Shown: positions 1 through 9,861 of the stretch, piece by piece
Layout of the letters: every line of letters starts with the position of its first letter
How positions within the stretch are numbered: position 1 is the stretch's first letter
NCBI RefSeq assembly: GCF_005938645.2
Contig: NZ_CP042171.1
Location: 3,162,001-3,226,000 of the forward strand
Reading direction: 5' to 3'
DNA: 64,000 nt
Origin: Pedobacter sp. KBS0701
GTDB lineage: Bacteria > Bacteroidota > Bacteroidia > Sphingobacteriales > Sphingobacteriaceae
The notes under the pieces: generated by a model
The model's database searches: none
Seen by the model: the letters and a program-made list of their open reading frames with translations, nothing else
What the model was told of the DNA's origin: nothing
Position numbers and translations under genes: made by a program

Positions 1-784
1 CAGCAAAACGCTGGCGCATAGGTATGGCCGGTAGCAGATACCAGCTTGCACCTACTTCCCATGCCGTTGGCCCGTTTTGGGGAACGCCCGGGTTTTCCTG
101 TGGTTGCTGAGGTTCAACCGGTGCATCGCCCGAATTGGGCTTTTGGGTTAGCGCCCCCGGTAAATAATTACGCAATGAACGGAATACCAGGTTATTTTTA
201 TAAACGGAGATGCCAGTTAATTTTGATAAGCCCGCCTGGTAAGGCCCCAGGCCTAATTCTTCTTTTGCACCACTTAACGATAAGATGGGCATGTCTGCAT
301 TAATAGCCGGCGTAATATCAATCATCACCGCATCTGCATCTTTAGCAACCGGTGCAAAAGACATGATAATCGGCGTTGGCCTGGAGGTAATAGTATTATA
401 AAAAATGCTGTTGGTTCTAGGTGCGTTATAAAACTGTGACTGTTCCATATTGATTGCACCTTTTTTATTCCTGTTAAATTTAAAGACGGCTTCGTGCACC
501 ACGTCTCCTGCAAAGCCAAAACGCTTTCTCGAATCTCTGGCTACCTGTGCCGAACCTCTATTGATGACAATCATGGCCAGAATATCCCTGTTTAACAACG
601 AATCCTTCAGTTCGAGGAAATACTTATCATTCTGCTGATAAATATTGAAAACACCTTTATACGAAATCGCATTCTGTTTTAGAAATGTGCTGATAGCCGG
701 TGGCGATTGCGCTTCCTTTTGCGCCATTAAACTGGTGCTTAGGCAAAGATTACCCAGCAGCAACAACTTTTTTAATAGTTTCAT
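1..784 (-). CDS. Secreted zinc-dependent metalloprotease, DUF5117/DUF5118 type (partial, N-terminal part)
   Basis: The gene starts at the ATG at 784 and runs off the left edge, so only the first 261 residues are visible. They begin with a Sec signal peptide (basic MKLLKK, hydrophobic core, ending near MAQ at residue 21). Residues about 25-70 resemble the short DUF5118 module and residues about 80-230 the start of DUF5117, the N-terminal arrangement of large Bacteroidota zinc metalloproteases; segments such as RDILAMIVINRGS and RPTPIIMSFAPV support this. The HExxH site would lie outside the window and cannot be checked. The gene follows the lipoprotein gene by 71 bp on the same strand and is probably the distal gene of the SusC/SusD locus. 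The family call rests on memory of the family, not on a search. Confidence 0.7.
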   Translation of the reverse strand, partial: MKLLKKLLLLGNLCLSTSLMAQKEAQSPPAISTFLKQNAISYKGVFNIYQQNDKYFLELKDSLLNRDILAMIVINRGSAQVARDSRKRFGFAGDVVHEAVFKFNRNKKGAINMEQSQFYNAPRTNSIFYNTITSRPTPIIMSFAPVAKDADAVMIDITPAINADMPILSLSGAKEELGLGPYQAGLSKLTGISVYKNNLVFRSLRNYLPGALTQKPNSGDAPVEPQQPQENPGVPQNGPTAWEVGASWYLLPAIPMRQRFA

Positions 785-855
785 TCATTTTTGTTAAAAG
801 CACTGCTTGTTATTTTTTTACAAACAGTGCTTAATTGATAATAGAGTTGGTTAGC

Positions 856-1797
856 CTAGAGGCCCCTGGTTGCATTTCCGATCACTTGAAGATCGACACC
901 ATATTCATTGATAAAATAGTTTCTAACAATGTTATATCTCCTTTTTATCTGGCCTGCAGTATCTTTTGTAGCATTAAGCATTCCAGCTGGCGTGCTGTCT
1001 GTATTTGCTACAGACGCGTTTAACTGCGGGGTAGAATAAGTAACCATTGCAGTGATATAGGCGTTCCAATCCAGCTGGGCAGAAATGTTTGAAGTGCCCA
1101 TGATTATCCCCCTGCTATATGCCTGTGAGAGGGAACTTACATTGCTCATATAATCAGCACTACTGGCAAAGTCTGAAGATGGTGCAGATAATCCCCTGGC
1201 AAAAATGCTTTGCATGAAGATGAGATTCACCTTATAAATAAAGGCGCGCTGTTCAGCGGCAGTCATGGTGCTTACAGTTGCATCCCCATAATTCACCTGA
1301 ATGTTATCGTAATTGTAAAAAGCAGCTACTTTTTTCGTTCCTTTCGAAGCAGTAATTATTGGCGTAAAAATATAAGTGGTAAAAACAGAATCAACCTTTT
1401 TACAAAGCATGATCTTTACCGGGAGAAACTGTTTGAGAAATTTATCTGTGTAAAAATCAAACCATTTACTTTTGATCAGCGCGAGCTGAGGTGCCACGTA
1501 TGCCGGGTCGGATGGTTCCACTTCTGCACCAGGAGACCATGCCCCGTTTGTTGACACCGGTTTTTTCCAGCCGGTTGGCGTCCAATACACATCCTTTTCA
1601 GAGAATTTGTATAACATATATGTGCCGTAAGCATTATAATAGTTTACTATTGTCTGATCAAATGCATTATTTCCCTGAGGAACTTTATAAGTATCATCTA
1701 TACCAGAGGGTATAAGTTGCTCATCTTCTTTTTTACAAGAGGCGATCGAAATTGCCAGCATTAGGGCAAATAAGATCAAAAAATTCTGTTTCATCAT
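856..1797 (-). CDS. SusC/D-associated lipoprotein resembling putative zinc-binding metallopeptidase, apparently without its active site
   Basis: This 313-aa protein has a lipoprotein signal with the lipid-anchor Cys at residue 21 (after ISIAS), followed by a charged KKEDE tail, so it should sit on the outer membrane. It lies directly downstream of susD on the same strand (23 bp gap). Size, position and layout (two N-terminal helical segments, a KIMLCKKVDSVF strand, a YNYDNIQVNYGD segment, a central helix) recall the putative zinc-binding metallopeptidase lipoproteins (Peptidase_Mx1-like) that often follow SusC/SusD pairs. In those the central helix carries HExxH; here the equivalent region (about residues 186-200, IYKVNLIFMQSIF) has no histidine. 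If the homology is right, the protein has lost catalysis and may now bind ligand. The family link is inferred. Confidence 0.6.
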   Translation of the reverse strand: MMKQNFLILFALMLAISIASCKKEDEQLIPSGIDDTYKVPQGNNAFDQTIVNYYNAYGTYMLYKFSEKDVYWTPTGWKKPVSTNGAWSPGAEVEPSDPAYVAPQLALIKSKWFDFYTDKFLKQFLPVKIMLCKKVDSVFTTYIFTPIITASKGTKKVAAFYNYDNIQVNYGDATVSTMTAAEQRAFIYKVNLIFMQSIFARGLSAPSSDFASSADYMSNVSSLSQAYSRGIIMGTSNISAQLDWNAYITAMVTYSTPQLNASVANTDSTPAGMLNATKDTAGQIKRRYNIVRNYFINEYGVDLQVIGNATRGL

Positions 1798-1820
1798 TTT
1801 TTTATTTTGGTAAATGATTG

Positions 1821-3329
1821 CTATTTCGGGTTTTGAGAAAGATCAGGATTATTATTCAAGGCGTTAAATGGAATCGGGAGGGCATAAAGTGAACTGTTTG
1901 CAGGCAGCGTATAAACAGTGGATACGCCATCAGCGCCGGTAAAATTATGCGTCACCGGAATGGCCCATCGTCTGATATCCTGCCATCTGGAGTTATTCTC
2001 CAAAGCCGTCTCCCTTCTGCGTTCTTGCTGATAAAAATTTAAAAGCGCCTGTCCATCCGTAATTGATACCGGGATATATGCGGTATTTCTGGTATCATAG
2101 CGATTACTTCTTAAGTAATTAAGGTCAGTGAGCGCTTTAATCCGATCGGCATCATTCCCCGTTAGTATGAACCTTCTGATTAAAGCTTCTGCCCGGTTGA
2201 GGTATACTTCAGACACGCGGAATCCGGTACTTCCACCCACAGAATTTGCAGAAGATTTAGCCGATGCATACGGTGTAGAACCATTTTTTGTAAAATACAT
2301 CTGATAGCGTAAATCTCCATAGTTTGAACTATTTGGTCCTTGTTCGTAAAGTGATGCTAAAGCTTGCGATGCACTAAATGGAGGTAAAGAACCTGTAGTT
2401 AAAGCTGCAAAATATGTCACATCCAACCTGGAGTTCCCACCGTGTACCCATAAAACTTCCACATTCCCCGGATCAAAAATACCTGTACCTGAAATCGCGT
2501 TGGTTGCGGTAAAAAACGTTGTTAACGGTGTGAGGGTACTCCGCTCTGCCAAAACCAGCTCTGCATAACGGATTACTTGATCTAAATCTTCATTTCTGCC
2601 CTTTAAAAGATAGAATCTTGATAAAAATGCATTTGCCGCTGGCGCCGTAATTCTATATGGAGTTGTGGCTACACCATTATTCTTCAAAAGATCAGCAGCT
2701 TCCAGCAAATCTTTTTCAATCTGGTCATAGGTTTGTTTTAGTGTTGGCCGAGGAAGTCCGCCATCCCTTATCTGACTGCTTATGATCAATGGAACACCCA
2801 ATGCAGTTTCGGGATTAACACCATTACCGCTATATGGTAAACTGTAGGTGGTAACCAATTTAAAAAGGTAGTATGATCTTAGAAACAGACACTGTCCCTT
2901 AATAAAATTCTTTGCTTGCTCCGTACCAGAAACATTGGCTAACTGATCGAGTACAACATTACATCCTTTAATTTTACTATAACAGTTCTCATACAAATTT
3001 GCTCCAGCCGGTATAATACTGCCAGCATCGAACATGTTCGGATTAAAGGTGAACATTGCAAGGCCATTGTTAAATGGTGTTACATAATTGGGAACAGGTG
3101 CACCATTAGCATTCGCAAGTCCGTTACTTTGCACATCATCGGTTAACAGATCTAAATTATCAAATCTCGTGCTGTATGGGTAAGCATCGCTATACATTAG
3201 CGCAGTAAGATCATTAGTTGTACTCGGACGCATCTCGTCCTGACTATACTCTGTTAGAAATTTTTTACATGAACCTAATACTGCACATAACAATATCAGG
3301 AAATATATCATCAACTTTTTCATATACAT
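1821..3329 (-). CDS. SusD/RagB family nutrient-binding outer membrane lipoprotein
   Basis: The protein has 502 aa and a lipoprotein signal with Cys21 after LCAVLGS. SusD-family hallmarks are visible: an N-terminal helical region after the lipid anchor, the GFRVSEVYLNRAEALIRR segment matching the conserved tetratricopeptide-like helix of RagB/SusD, and NNSRWQDIRRW near the C-terminus. SusD proteins act as the lid on the SusC transporter and capture oligosaccharides or other polymers at the cell surface. The first Met (3329) is 1 bp after the susC stop; an alternative start two codons later (MKKL, 3323) gives a more standard signal peptide. The substrate cannot be read from the sequence; the downstream metalloprotease hints at a peptide or protein substrate, which is inference. 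Confidence 0.95.
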   Translation of the reverse strand: MYMKKLMIYFLILLCAVLGSCKKFLTEYSQDEMRPSTTNDLTALMYSDAYPYSTRFDNLDLLTDDVQSNGLANANGAPVPNYVTPFNNGLAMFTFNPNMFDAGSIIPAGANLYENCYSKIKGCNVVLDQLANVSGTEQAKNFIKGQCLFLRSYYLFKLVTTYSLPYSGNGVNPETALGVPLIISSQIRDGGLPRPTLKQTYDQIEKDLLEAADLLKNNGVATTPYRITAPAANAFLSRFYLLKGRNEDLDQVIRYAELVLAERSTLTPLTTFFTATNAISGTGIFDPGNVEVLWVHGGNSRLDVTYFAALTTGSLPPFSASQALASLYEQGPNSSNYGDLRYQMYFTKNGSTPYASAKSSANSVGGSTGFRVSEVYLNRAEALIRRFILTGNDADRIKALTDLNYLRSNRYDTRNTAYIPVSITDGQALLNFYQQERRRETALENNSRWQDIRRWAIPVTHNFTGADGVSTVYTLPANSSLYALPIPFNALNNNPDLSQNPK

Positions 3330-3330
3330 G

Positions 3331-6300
3331 TTATAAACTTAAGTTCAAATTAAAAGTAAATGTTCTGGTTCTGGGTTGCTGTCCGGTAGCTACCTCTGCA
3401 TCAAGCCCATTGAAATCTTTACTATTAATGGCAAAAACATTAGATATACCCGCACCAACATTAATGTTCTTGGTTTTTAACCGTTGCACTACAGAAGCGG
3501 GAAGCGTATAACTTAAATTGATATTATTGCAACGTAATGCAGTGGCACTAACTACCCGAGCGGTACTATAATTGTACATTTCAAATGGTGTTGGAGCCGT
3601 TCCTCCAGAACTAGGTGTTCTTCCTGGCAAACTCACCGTAGGAACTGAACTATCTGGTAACCGTGGTACGCTACCATTTGGATTAGACGTAGACCAGCGA
3701 TCTAACAGCTGACGTGATAGGTTCTGATATTCTGTAGGAAGATTATTTACGAGTGTATACAATGGAGACAGAAACTTCTTACCGCCAACCTGCAGGTAAA
3801 AGCTCGAACTTAATGTTAACATTTTATACCGAAAATTCATCCCCAAACCAGATGTAAAGTCAGGATCCAGCTTACCTACATACTCCATATAAGAAGTTGG
3901 ATCTTGAGGATCTGCATTTGGTTTTAGAGACAGGTCGAAAGTTGGATAGCCATTTGATGGATCTATACCGGTATATTTAAATGCATAAAATCCAGATACC
4001 GGCCTGTCGAGCGCAGTTAGCGTTCCGGTAACTGCTGTTCTCCAGCTCACCAGCTGAGGGCTTACTTTTACAACACTGTTCATATTTTTTGAAGTGTTCA
4101 ATGTCACGTTCCAGCTGAAATTTTTAGTACGTACCGGAACGAAGCTGGCCGCAACTTCATAGCCTTTGTTGTTGATGGCTCCTCCATTAACGAGTGTACT
4201 GGCAACTCCATATTCTAAAGGTACGCTCAGACTGGTAATCAGTTCGCGTCCTCTTTTATTGTAATATTCAAATGATCCGGTTACCTTATTGCTGAATAAA
4301 CTGAAATTAAGCCCTAAATTCATGCTCGCATTTTGCTCCCATCTCAAATCTCCATACGGTAAAGAACTAATGGTAAGTAAACTTTCACCTGTAAAGGTAT
4401 CTGTAGCACTGGCGGTTGCACCTGTAGGTGTTTTAATAATTAAATCGGGGCTTACATTTGCAGCGATGTTTCTCTGATAGCCAAAAGTACCGCTAATGCT
4501 CAGATCGGATAGCCAATATGATCTGTTAAACCATTTTTCATTCGCAACATTCCACTTCAAACCTCCAGCCCAAACCGGATTAAATTTTTCACCGGTAAAC
4601 TGTCCGAAACGGTTTGAACGGTCATTCCTAACACTGGCATTTACTACATAACGGCTATCAAAGGTATAACTAGAAGTAAGATAAAGCCCCATTGTATTCG
4701 CTAGTCGGTCTGTTATTTTCGGAGAAAATTTGGTTGGATAATCACTAATCGTCGTAATAGTACCTAATGTGGTACTTGTTGGTAAAGTTGCGAATGATTT
4801 ACCTCGATCTCTCAGGTATCCTAAAGTGGTATTGGTGTAGCCCAGATATTTTGTACTGTTTAATTCATAGCCAAACATAAAGTTTACTACATGTTTCTTG
4901 TTGAATGCCTTACTGTATGATAAGCTATTTCTCCAATTCCATACGGTACTGGTTGCCTGATCTATATTATATTCGCCCCCTACCGGCAATTTACTCTGCT
5001 TATAACCTGCATCTGTCGGTTTAAAAGCGCCATAATTATAAAATCTGTATTGGCGGGCTACATATTCCGTTTGCTCTGTTGCGTAAGATTCGCCGACAGT
5101 AGAACTTGAACTGTAACTATATAAGGATTGGAAATTAAGACCCTCAATAATTTTATAATTCGCATTAATAAAGGTATTAACAGTTAATACCTTATTGCTA
5201 TTACCGGTCTGATCTCTTTCATTAAGGATATTAAAAGCATAACCAGAAACATTCGGATAAAACACCAGACTACCATCAGGATTAACGGCTCTTATCGCCC
5301 GGTTTGTACCTTTAGCATAGTTGTACGGATCTACCTGGTAAAAAGAATTAACCTGGTTTTTTGATGCTGAAAGGCTGGCATCAATGGTTATTTTTTCTGA
5401 AAGCTTGGTATTAACGGAAATTTTTCCTGTTATACTGGTAGCGTCATTTCCTCTGGCTGTACCGGCTGAATTGTTATATCCAAAAGATGAATAATAGCGT
5501 GTATTAGGACTGCCTCCAGAAATACTTAAGTTGTGTCCATTACTAAATGGTACGCGATAAAGTAAATCAAACCAATCGGTATTGACTGTCTCCATATCTT
5601 TCACCCTCGCATTAAACTCATCAGCAGATATTGTTTTTTTAAATAAGTAATCGTTCAAAGCACCTGCATAACCTACTGTACTATTTGCATAAGTAGAGGT
5701 TAAACCATTGGTAAAGATTTCTCTTGATACCGCTACCCGTTCTTTAGAATTCATTAAATTCAATTTGTCAGCAGTCACTTTTTCAGTAGTACTGAAGTTT
5801 GTGGAATAGCTGATTACAGGCGGACCAACCCGGCCTTTTTTAGTCGTGATCACAATTACACCATTACCGGCCCTGATACCATATATTGCGGTGGCAGAGG
5901 CATCTTTTAATACTGTAACATCTTCAATATCCATTGGATTTAACCAGCGGATCGAATTACCTACAAAATTTCTTATAAAATCTATATTATCAGCGTTTAT
6001 CTCGCCATTAGCATTAAGACTTTGTGCCTTAAATGGCAATGGTTCTTCCTGAATCACACCATCAACTACCCAGATCGGCTCCTGCGAACCCGATAAGGTA
6101 GAAGTTCCACGTACCCGTACAGTTTGCTTGGTTCCGGTAAGACCACTGGTGTTGGTAACTACCAAACCGGCAATTTTGCCTTGTAGCGCCTGCTCAATAG
6201 TATTTACGCCGTTTAAATACAAATCTTTGGCATTTACTGAAGCAGTAGATCCTACTACATCCGATTTTTTCAGTATCTGGTAACCTGTCACCACCATTTC

Positions 6301-6951
6301 TTCCATTTCTTTCACAGCTTCTGTGAGGGTTACATTTAAATTCTGGAGGTTGTTTACAGCGATCTGTCTGGACTGCATACCGATATAAGAAAAAATCAGC
6401 GTGGCTCCTTTTTCATCCAATACTTCAATCCAGTAACGCCCCTCTTTGTCAGTTACTGCCCTTACATTTGTTTCCTTAGATAATACGGTTACGCCTGGCA
6501 TCGGCCGACCATCCGGGCTGGTTACCTGCCCAGCTATCGAACGGGTTTTCATCGACACTGAAACTGATGAACTCTGGAGATTTTCCAAAGTTTCCTTCTG
6601 CTTCACAACAATGGTTTTATTTTGAATAGAATAACTCAACGGCTGATCTTTAAAACAAGCCGCCAGGGCATTTTCTAATGGTGCATTTTTTAAATTGATG
6701 GTTACAGGTTTTGCTTCGCTGATGTGCCTGGAGGTGTATACGAAATCGTATCCTGTTTGTTTTCTGATTTCCTTAAATACATCAACAATTTTGGCATTAC
6801 TTTTTGAAAGAGTAACAGTTTGCGCCTGGCTCTTACCTGACTGAAAGACAAAAATGGCAAACAAAAGCACTACTACCTTCGTTATAAAGCCCATATTTTG
6901 CCCGGAACAACAAGCACGTAGCTTATCGCCCATTGAAATGGATTTTTTCAT
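3331..6951 (-). CDS. SusC/RagA family TonB-linked outer membrane transporter with STN domain
   Basis: This 1206-aa transporter has a signal peptide (about residues 20-44, ending SQAQ), then an STN domain (about 47-115). A carboxypeptidase-regulatory-like beta domain follows (about 137-212, from IAGQVTSPDGRPMPGVTV), then a TonB-box-like EEMVVTGYQ at about 217, the plug (VRVRGTSTLSGSQEPIWVVDG; ATAIYGIRAGNGVIVITTK) and a long TonB-dependent barrel. The STN domain marks it as a transducer: it can signal through the anti-sigma factor encoded just upstream to the ECF sigma factor. It should import a ligand captured by the adjacent SusD protein, using TonB energy. Order and spacing (sigma, anti-sigma, susC, susD, hydrolases) are those of a FecIR-regulated Bacteroidota uptake locus. 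Confidence 0.95.
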   Translation of the reverse strand: MKKSISMGDKLRACCSGQNMGFITKVVVLLFAIFVFQSGKSQAQTVTLSKSNAKIVDVFKEIRKQTGYDFVYTSRHISEAKPVTINLKNAPLENALAACFKDQPLSYSIQNKTIVVKQKETLENLQSSSVSVSMKTRSIAGQVTSPDGRPMPGVTVLSKETNVRAVTDKEGRYWIEVLDEKGATLIFSYIGMQSRQIAVNNLQNLNVTLTEAVKEMEEMVVTGYQILKKSDVVGSTASVNAKDLYLNGVNTIEQALQGKIAGLVVTNTSGLTGTKQTVRVRGTSTLSGSQEPIWVVDGVIQEEPLPFKAQSLNANGEINADNIDFIRNFVGNSIRWLNPMDIEDVTVLKDASATAIYGIRAGNGVIVITTKKGRVGPPVISYSTNFSTTEKVTADKLNLMNSKERVAVSREIFTNGLTSTYANSTVGYAGALNDYLFKKTISADEFNARVKDMETVNTDWFDLLYRVPFSNGHNLSISGGSPNTRYYSSFGYNNSAGTARGNDATSITGKISVNTKLSEKITIDASLSASKNQVNSFYQVDPYNYAKGTNRAIRAVNPDGSLVFYPNVSGYAFNILNERDQTGNSNKVLTVNTFINANYKIIEGLNFQSLYSYSSSSTVGESYATEQTEYVARQYRFYNYGAFKPTDAGYKQSKLPVGGEYNIDQATSTVWNWRNSLSYSKAFNKKHVVNFMFGYELNSTKYLGYTNTTLGYLRDRGKSFATLPTSTTLGTITTISDYPTKFSPKITDRLANTMGLYLTSSYTFDSRYVVNASVRNDRSNRFGQFTGEKFNPVWAGGLKWNVANEKWFNRSYWLSDLSISGTFGYQRNIAANVSPDLIIKTPTGATASATDTFTGESLLTISSLPYGDLRWEQNASMNLGLNFSLFSNKVTGSFEYYNKRGRELITSLSVPLEYGVASTLVNGGAINNKGYEVAASFVPVRTKNFSWNVTLNTSKNMNSVVKVSPQLVSWRTAVTGTLTALDRPVSGFYAFKYTGIDPSNGYPTFDLSLKPNADPQDPTSYMEYVGKLDPDFTSGLGMNFRYKMLTLSSSFYLQVGGKKFLSPLYTLVNNLPTEYQNLSRQLLDRWSTSNPNGSVPRLPDSSVPTVSLPGRTPSSGGTAPTPFEMYNYSTARVVSATALRCNNINLSYTLPASVVQRLKTKNINVGAGISNVFAINSKDFNGLDAEVATGQQPRTRTFTFNLNLSL

Positions 6952-7109
6952 ACATTTGAATTGAATACCAATTGCGAGCGCAATGGTATCCTGGTTTGTT
7001 TGGTTGTTTGGTTTAGTTGAATATCATTCTTCATTTATACCGCTCCAAATTTACTGCCGGGGGTGCTTCGTCCCACCTCCGGTTCTTTTCAGAACGTGTT
7101 TGTGTACAA

Positions 7110-8270
7110 TTATGGCATCACGATTACCCTCCTTCCTTCAATTTTGAAATGTACTCCACCGGTTTCTTCAAGCGATGAAAGTACATCATGTAAGGGTTTA
7201 TTTCGGGAGATGGCTCCACCGAAGCTTTCTTTTGTAACCGGTCCGCTGTAAACTACTTCTACATTATACCACCTGGCAATATCCTGCATAATCCGTTCTA
7301 TCCCCTCATTGGTAAACTGAAAATTTCCGTTCTTCCAGGCAATAGCCTCTTCTACGTCAACCTTATTCACATTTATAAGGCCATTCAGGGCAGTTGCCTG
7401 CTCGCCAGGAACTAACTTTCTGGTGTTATTACCATCAACAACCCTTACGCTGCCCTCAAGCAATGTTGTTTTAAGTGATGGCTCACTGTTGTAAGCCCTT
7501 ACATTAAAGTGGGTACCCAGTACCTCGATAGATTTATCGTTAACGGTAATGATAAAAGGCTTTCTTTTGGTAATGCCATTAACAGCCGTACTTACTTTTG
7601 CTACTTCGAAATAAGCCTCGCCCTGTAGTTTCAAACGCCGCTCCGGGTTTGATAAAAAGTTTGCAGCAAGCAAAATACTACTTGATGCATTAAGCCAAAC
7701 CTTAGTACCATCTGGCAGTTCTACCTGGTAAGTACCTCCATTTGGTGTTTTAATCTCCATTTCTTTCGTTACAACACTGGTTTTGTCTAAAACGATGCTA
7801 CTTCCATCTATATATTCCAGATCATCAGAATCAATTTTTAAACCGAGCTTAGTGCTACTTAACTGCAAAATTTTACCATTGGAGAGTTTCAAAGTGGCCA
7901 TATTTGTTCCCGGCAAAATCACGGCTTTAGTTTTTCCAGGCGCATTGAGCAAGCTAAACCAACCCGATTGGTAAGCAAGAAATCCAAAAGCGAAAACCAG
8001 TATGGCTGCTGCACTTTTAAACCAAATGGGAAAAAGTTTAGATGTTGAAGGTTTTATTTTTTCATCTTCAAGCCCAACGCTTATTTTGGAATAAAGGCTT
8101 TTTTCCAGCTCATCAAAACTGGTATAATCCGTTTCCCGAAGATCCAGCTCTTCATCATTAAAAGAAGAATACCATTGCTCGTAGAAGACCTTTTCTTCTT
8201 TCGTAACGGTTCCGTTTTGCCACTTGTAGGCAATTTCTGGTATCGGGTCGGTTTTGTCGCGTTGATTCAA
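7110..8270 (-). CDS. FecR-type anti-sigma factor with DUF4974 C-terminus
   Basis: The protein has 386 aa: a cytoplasmic N-terminal segment (about 1-78) that would bind the sigma factor, one membrane helix (about 81-100), a periplasmic FecR domain (about 172-275, with KTPNGGTYQVELPDGTKVWL), and a C-terminal DUF4974-like secretin/STN-like domain (about 315-385, FQFTNEGIERIMQDIARWYNV). It should hold the ECF sigma factor inactive until the partner TonB-dependent transporter signals through its STN domain. The best-fitting start is a TTG at 8270; no in-frame ATG or GTG lies between it and the preceding stop. It sits 315 bp downstream of the sigma gene and about 160 bp upstream of susC on the same strand. 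Confidence 0.92.
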   Translation of the reverse strand: MNQRDKTDPIPEIAYKWQNGTVTKEEKVFYEQWYSSFNDEELDLRETDYTSFDELEKSLYSKISVGLEDEKIKPSTSKLFPIWFKSAAAILVFAFGFLAYQSGWFSLLNAPGKTKAVILPGTNMATLKLSNGKILQLSSTKLGLKIDSDDLEYIDGSSIVLDKTSVVTKEMEIKTPNGGTYQVELPDGTKVWLNASSSILLAANFLSNPERRLKLQGEAYFEVAKVSTAVNGITKRKPFIITVNDKSIEVLGTHFNVRAYNSEPSLKTTLLEGSVRVVDGNNTRKLVPGEQATALNGLINVNKVDVEEAIAWKNGNFQFTNEGIERIMQDIARWYNVEVVYSGPVTKESFGGAISRNKPLHDVLSSLEETGGVHFKIEGRRVIVMP

Positions 8271-8585
8271 TTTGTAGGCTGGTTTAGCATATAGTCACAC
8301 CAACAAAGCCTTACCCTACATTGAATTTAAAATAAATTTTTAGCGTGTGTTTAAGAATTAAATAACATTATTCTGTATATCAGTCTGAGCGTAGTCGAAT
8401 ACCATTTAAACGCATTAATAAAGCAATCGACTACGCTACCATAAACAGAATCCATTAGCACGGTCGTAGAATTGCAACTCCAATCGTCATTTCCGCGCAG
8501 GCGGAAATCTTAAAGCGCTTGCATTAAGATTCCCAATCCGGGTTGGGAATGACGATCTCGCGCAGCCTACCATTAAAACAGGCTC
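8271..8585. other. Spacer between sigma and anti-sigma genes
   Basis: No coding potential is evident over these 315 bp. The stretch contains the fragment TCTGAGCGTAGTCGAA, related to the CGTCAT-type repeats, and a complete palindromic element at 8485-8554. I see no convincing terminator, so the anti-sigma gene may still be read from the sigma promoter. Confidence 0.6.
8485..8554. repeat. Palindromic intergenic element, GC-arm type (type D)
   Basis: The left end CGTCATTTCCGCGCAGGCGG and the right end TCCCAATCCGGGTTGGGAAT followed by GACG form an imperfect inverted repeat with AATCTT and AAGATT inside. The same design recurs at 37558-37637 and 37940-38025. Confidence 0.7.
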
Positions 8586-9167
8586 TTATTTTGACAGCAG
8601 ATACAAAATTAATGGCAATCCCGCGCCTAATTTATCCTTCAAAATTTTAAGCGCCCTGGTAATGTGCGCTTCAACTGTTTTTTCAGAGATATCCAATTCT
8701 TCGGCTATTGCTGTATTTGATTTGTAGCCTTCCCTGCTCATTTTGAAAATCAGGCGGCATTTAACCGGAAGTTCATTAATATGTTTATCTAATTCCTGCC
8801 TCAGTTCACGTTCAGAAAACCACAGTTCCGTAGTATCGATCCCCTGTTCCGGAATGTCCTCCAGCGAATTTCTTTTCTCCGCATTAAAATATCCCCTGCT
8901 TTGTTTGTTAATCACCTGATATTTTGTTGCTGCACTGAGGTAGGTGTGAAGGCTATACCTGATCTGCAGATTAGAACGCCGTTTCCAAAGACTTAAAAAC
9001 ACTTCCTGTACCACTTCTTCGGCTTCAGCCTGGTTAGCGAGGCGATGATACGCTACAGAGAATACTTTATCCCAAAACCTGCGGTACACCTCGGTAAATG
9101 CACCCTGATCACCACTTTGTAAATGGGAAATTAGCTGGGTATCCGTAAAAGATTCATAGCTACTCAT
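8586..9167 (-). CDS. ECF RNA polymerase sigma factor (Bacteroidota FecI-like)
   Basis: This 193-aa protein shows region 2 (about 20-85, with AEEVVQEVFLSLWKRR for core binding and promoter melting) and region 4 (about 125-180, with LPVKCRLIFKMSREGYKSN and the helix-turn-helix IAEELDISEKTVEAHITRAL that reads the -35 region). Proteins of this size paired with a FecR gene belong to the extracytoplasmic-function sigma-70 group that controls SusC/SusD loci. It is first in a same-strand series with the anti-sigma factor, susC, susD and secreted hydrolases, so it probably switches on that locus when the transporter finds its ligand. Confidence 0.95.
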   Translation of the reverse strand: MSSYESFTDTQLISHLQSGDQGAFTEVYRRFWDKVFSVAYHRLANQAEAEEVVQEVFLSLWKRRSNLQIRYSLHTYLSAATKYQVINKQSRGYFNAEKRNSLEDIPEQGIDTTELWFSERELRQELDKHINELPVKCRLIFKMSREGYKSNTAIAEELDISEKTVEAHITRALKILKDKLGAGLPLILYLLSK

Positions 9168-9861
9168 GGCTTTAGGGAAAGTTTTAGCAAATTAACTTAT
9201 AAAACATCAAAAATCAACATCGCTACCTGTTATTTAGCCAAATTAGGATACCGGAGATGGAGCATCTTATCAAGTGGTAAAGACATTATTATTGATAAAT
9301 ACGAAAATGAGCACCTGCTGGCTCTAAAAAGACTTTTTTTTGATACAAATCCTGCTATTCAATAATTCAATCAATGCTCATGTAAATTTATTTGATAAGA
9401 GCCTGTTTAAAATCAGATAAAATTAATTCGTATGTCAGCTTGAGGGATCATTTATTTTATAAAGATCAATACGAGTTACAATATAATTTGATGGAAATAA
9501 ATCTCCCCGAGGAATCGTCATTGCGAGGAGGAACGGCTAAGCAATCTTACAACGATCGCTACCTGCTTGTGCATTAAGATTACTTCGTGCCTCGCAATGA
9601 CGACCATTTTATTGGAGTCTGTCTATGATAACCTGTCGAAGGGCCTGTTTTAAATGTCTTACAAGGCGTTTCGACGACCTGTCCCGATCATTGGGAGGCT
9701 CGACGTAACAATTCGATTGAATTACAATTTATAGATACAGCCTCATTTCAAAGCATTCATAAAAGCAATCCATTATGCTCAGCGTGAAAGCTAAATGCCA
9801 GGTAACATTTGCTGTAAAAATTTAAACAGACTTTAAACTCACGAAGTTTTAATAAACCAGG
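9168..9861. other. Non-coding, repeat-containing spacer
   Basis: I see no gene in these 694 bp. They hold one full palindromic element (9516-9602) and a degenerate fragment around 9630-9720 (text such as CGAAGGGCCTG and TCCCGATCATTGGGAGG). Short open frames here cover repeat sequence and are not credible genes. Confidence 0.6.
9516..9602. repeat. Palindromic intergenic element, CGTCATTGCGAGG type (type A)
   Basis: CGTCATTGCGAGG at the left end pairs with CCTCGCAATGACG at the right end (13 bp, perfect), and AGCAATCTTA inside pairs with TAAGATTACT. Degenerate or half copies occur near 11850-11898, 28650-28690 and 37858-37920. Confidence 0.75.
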
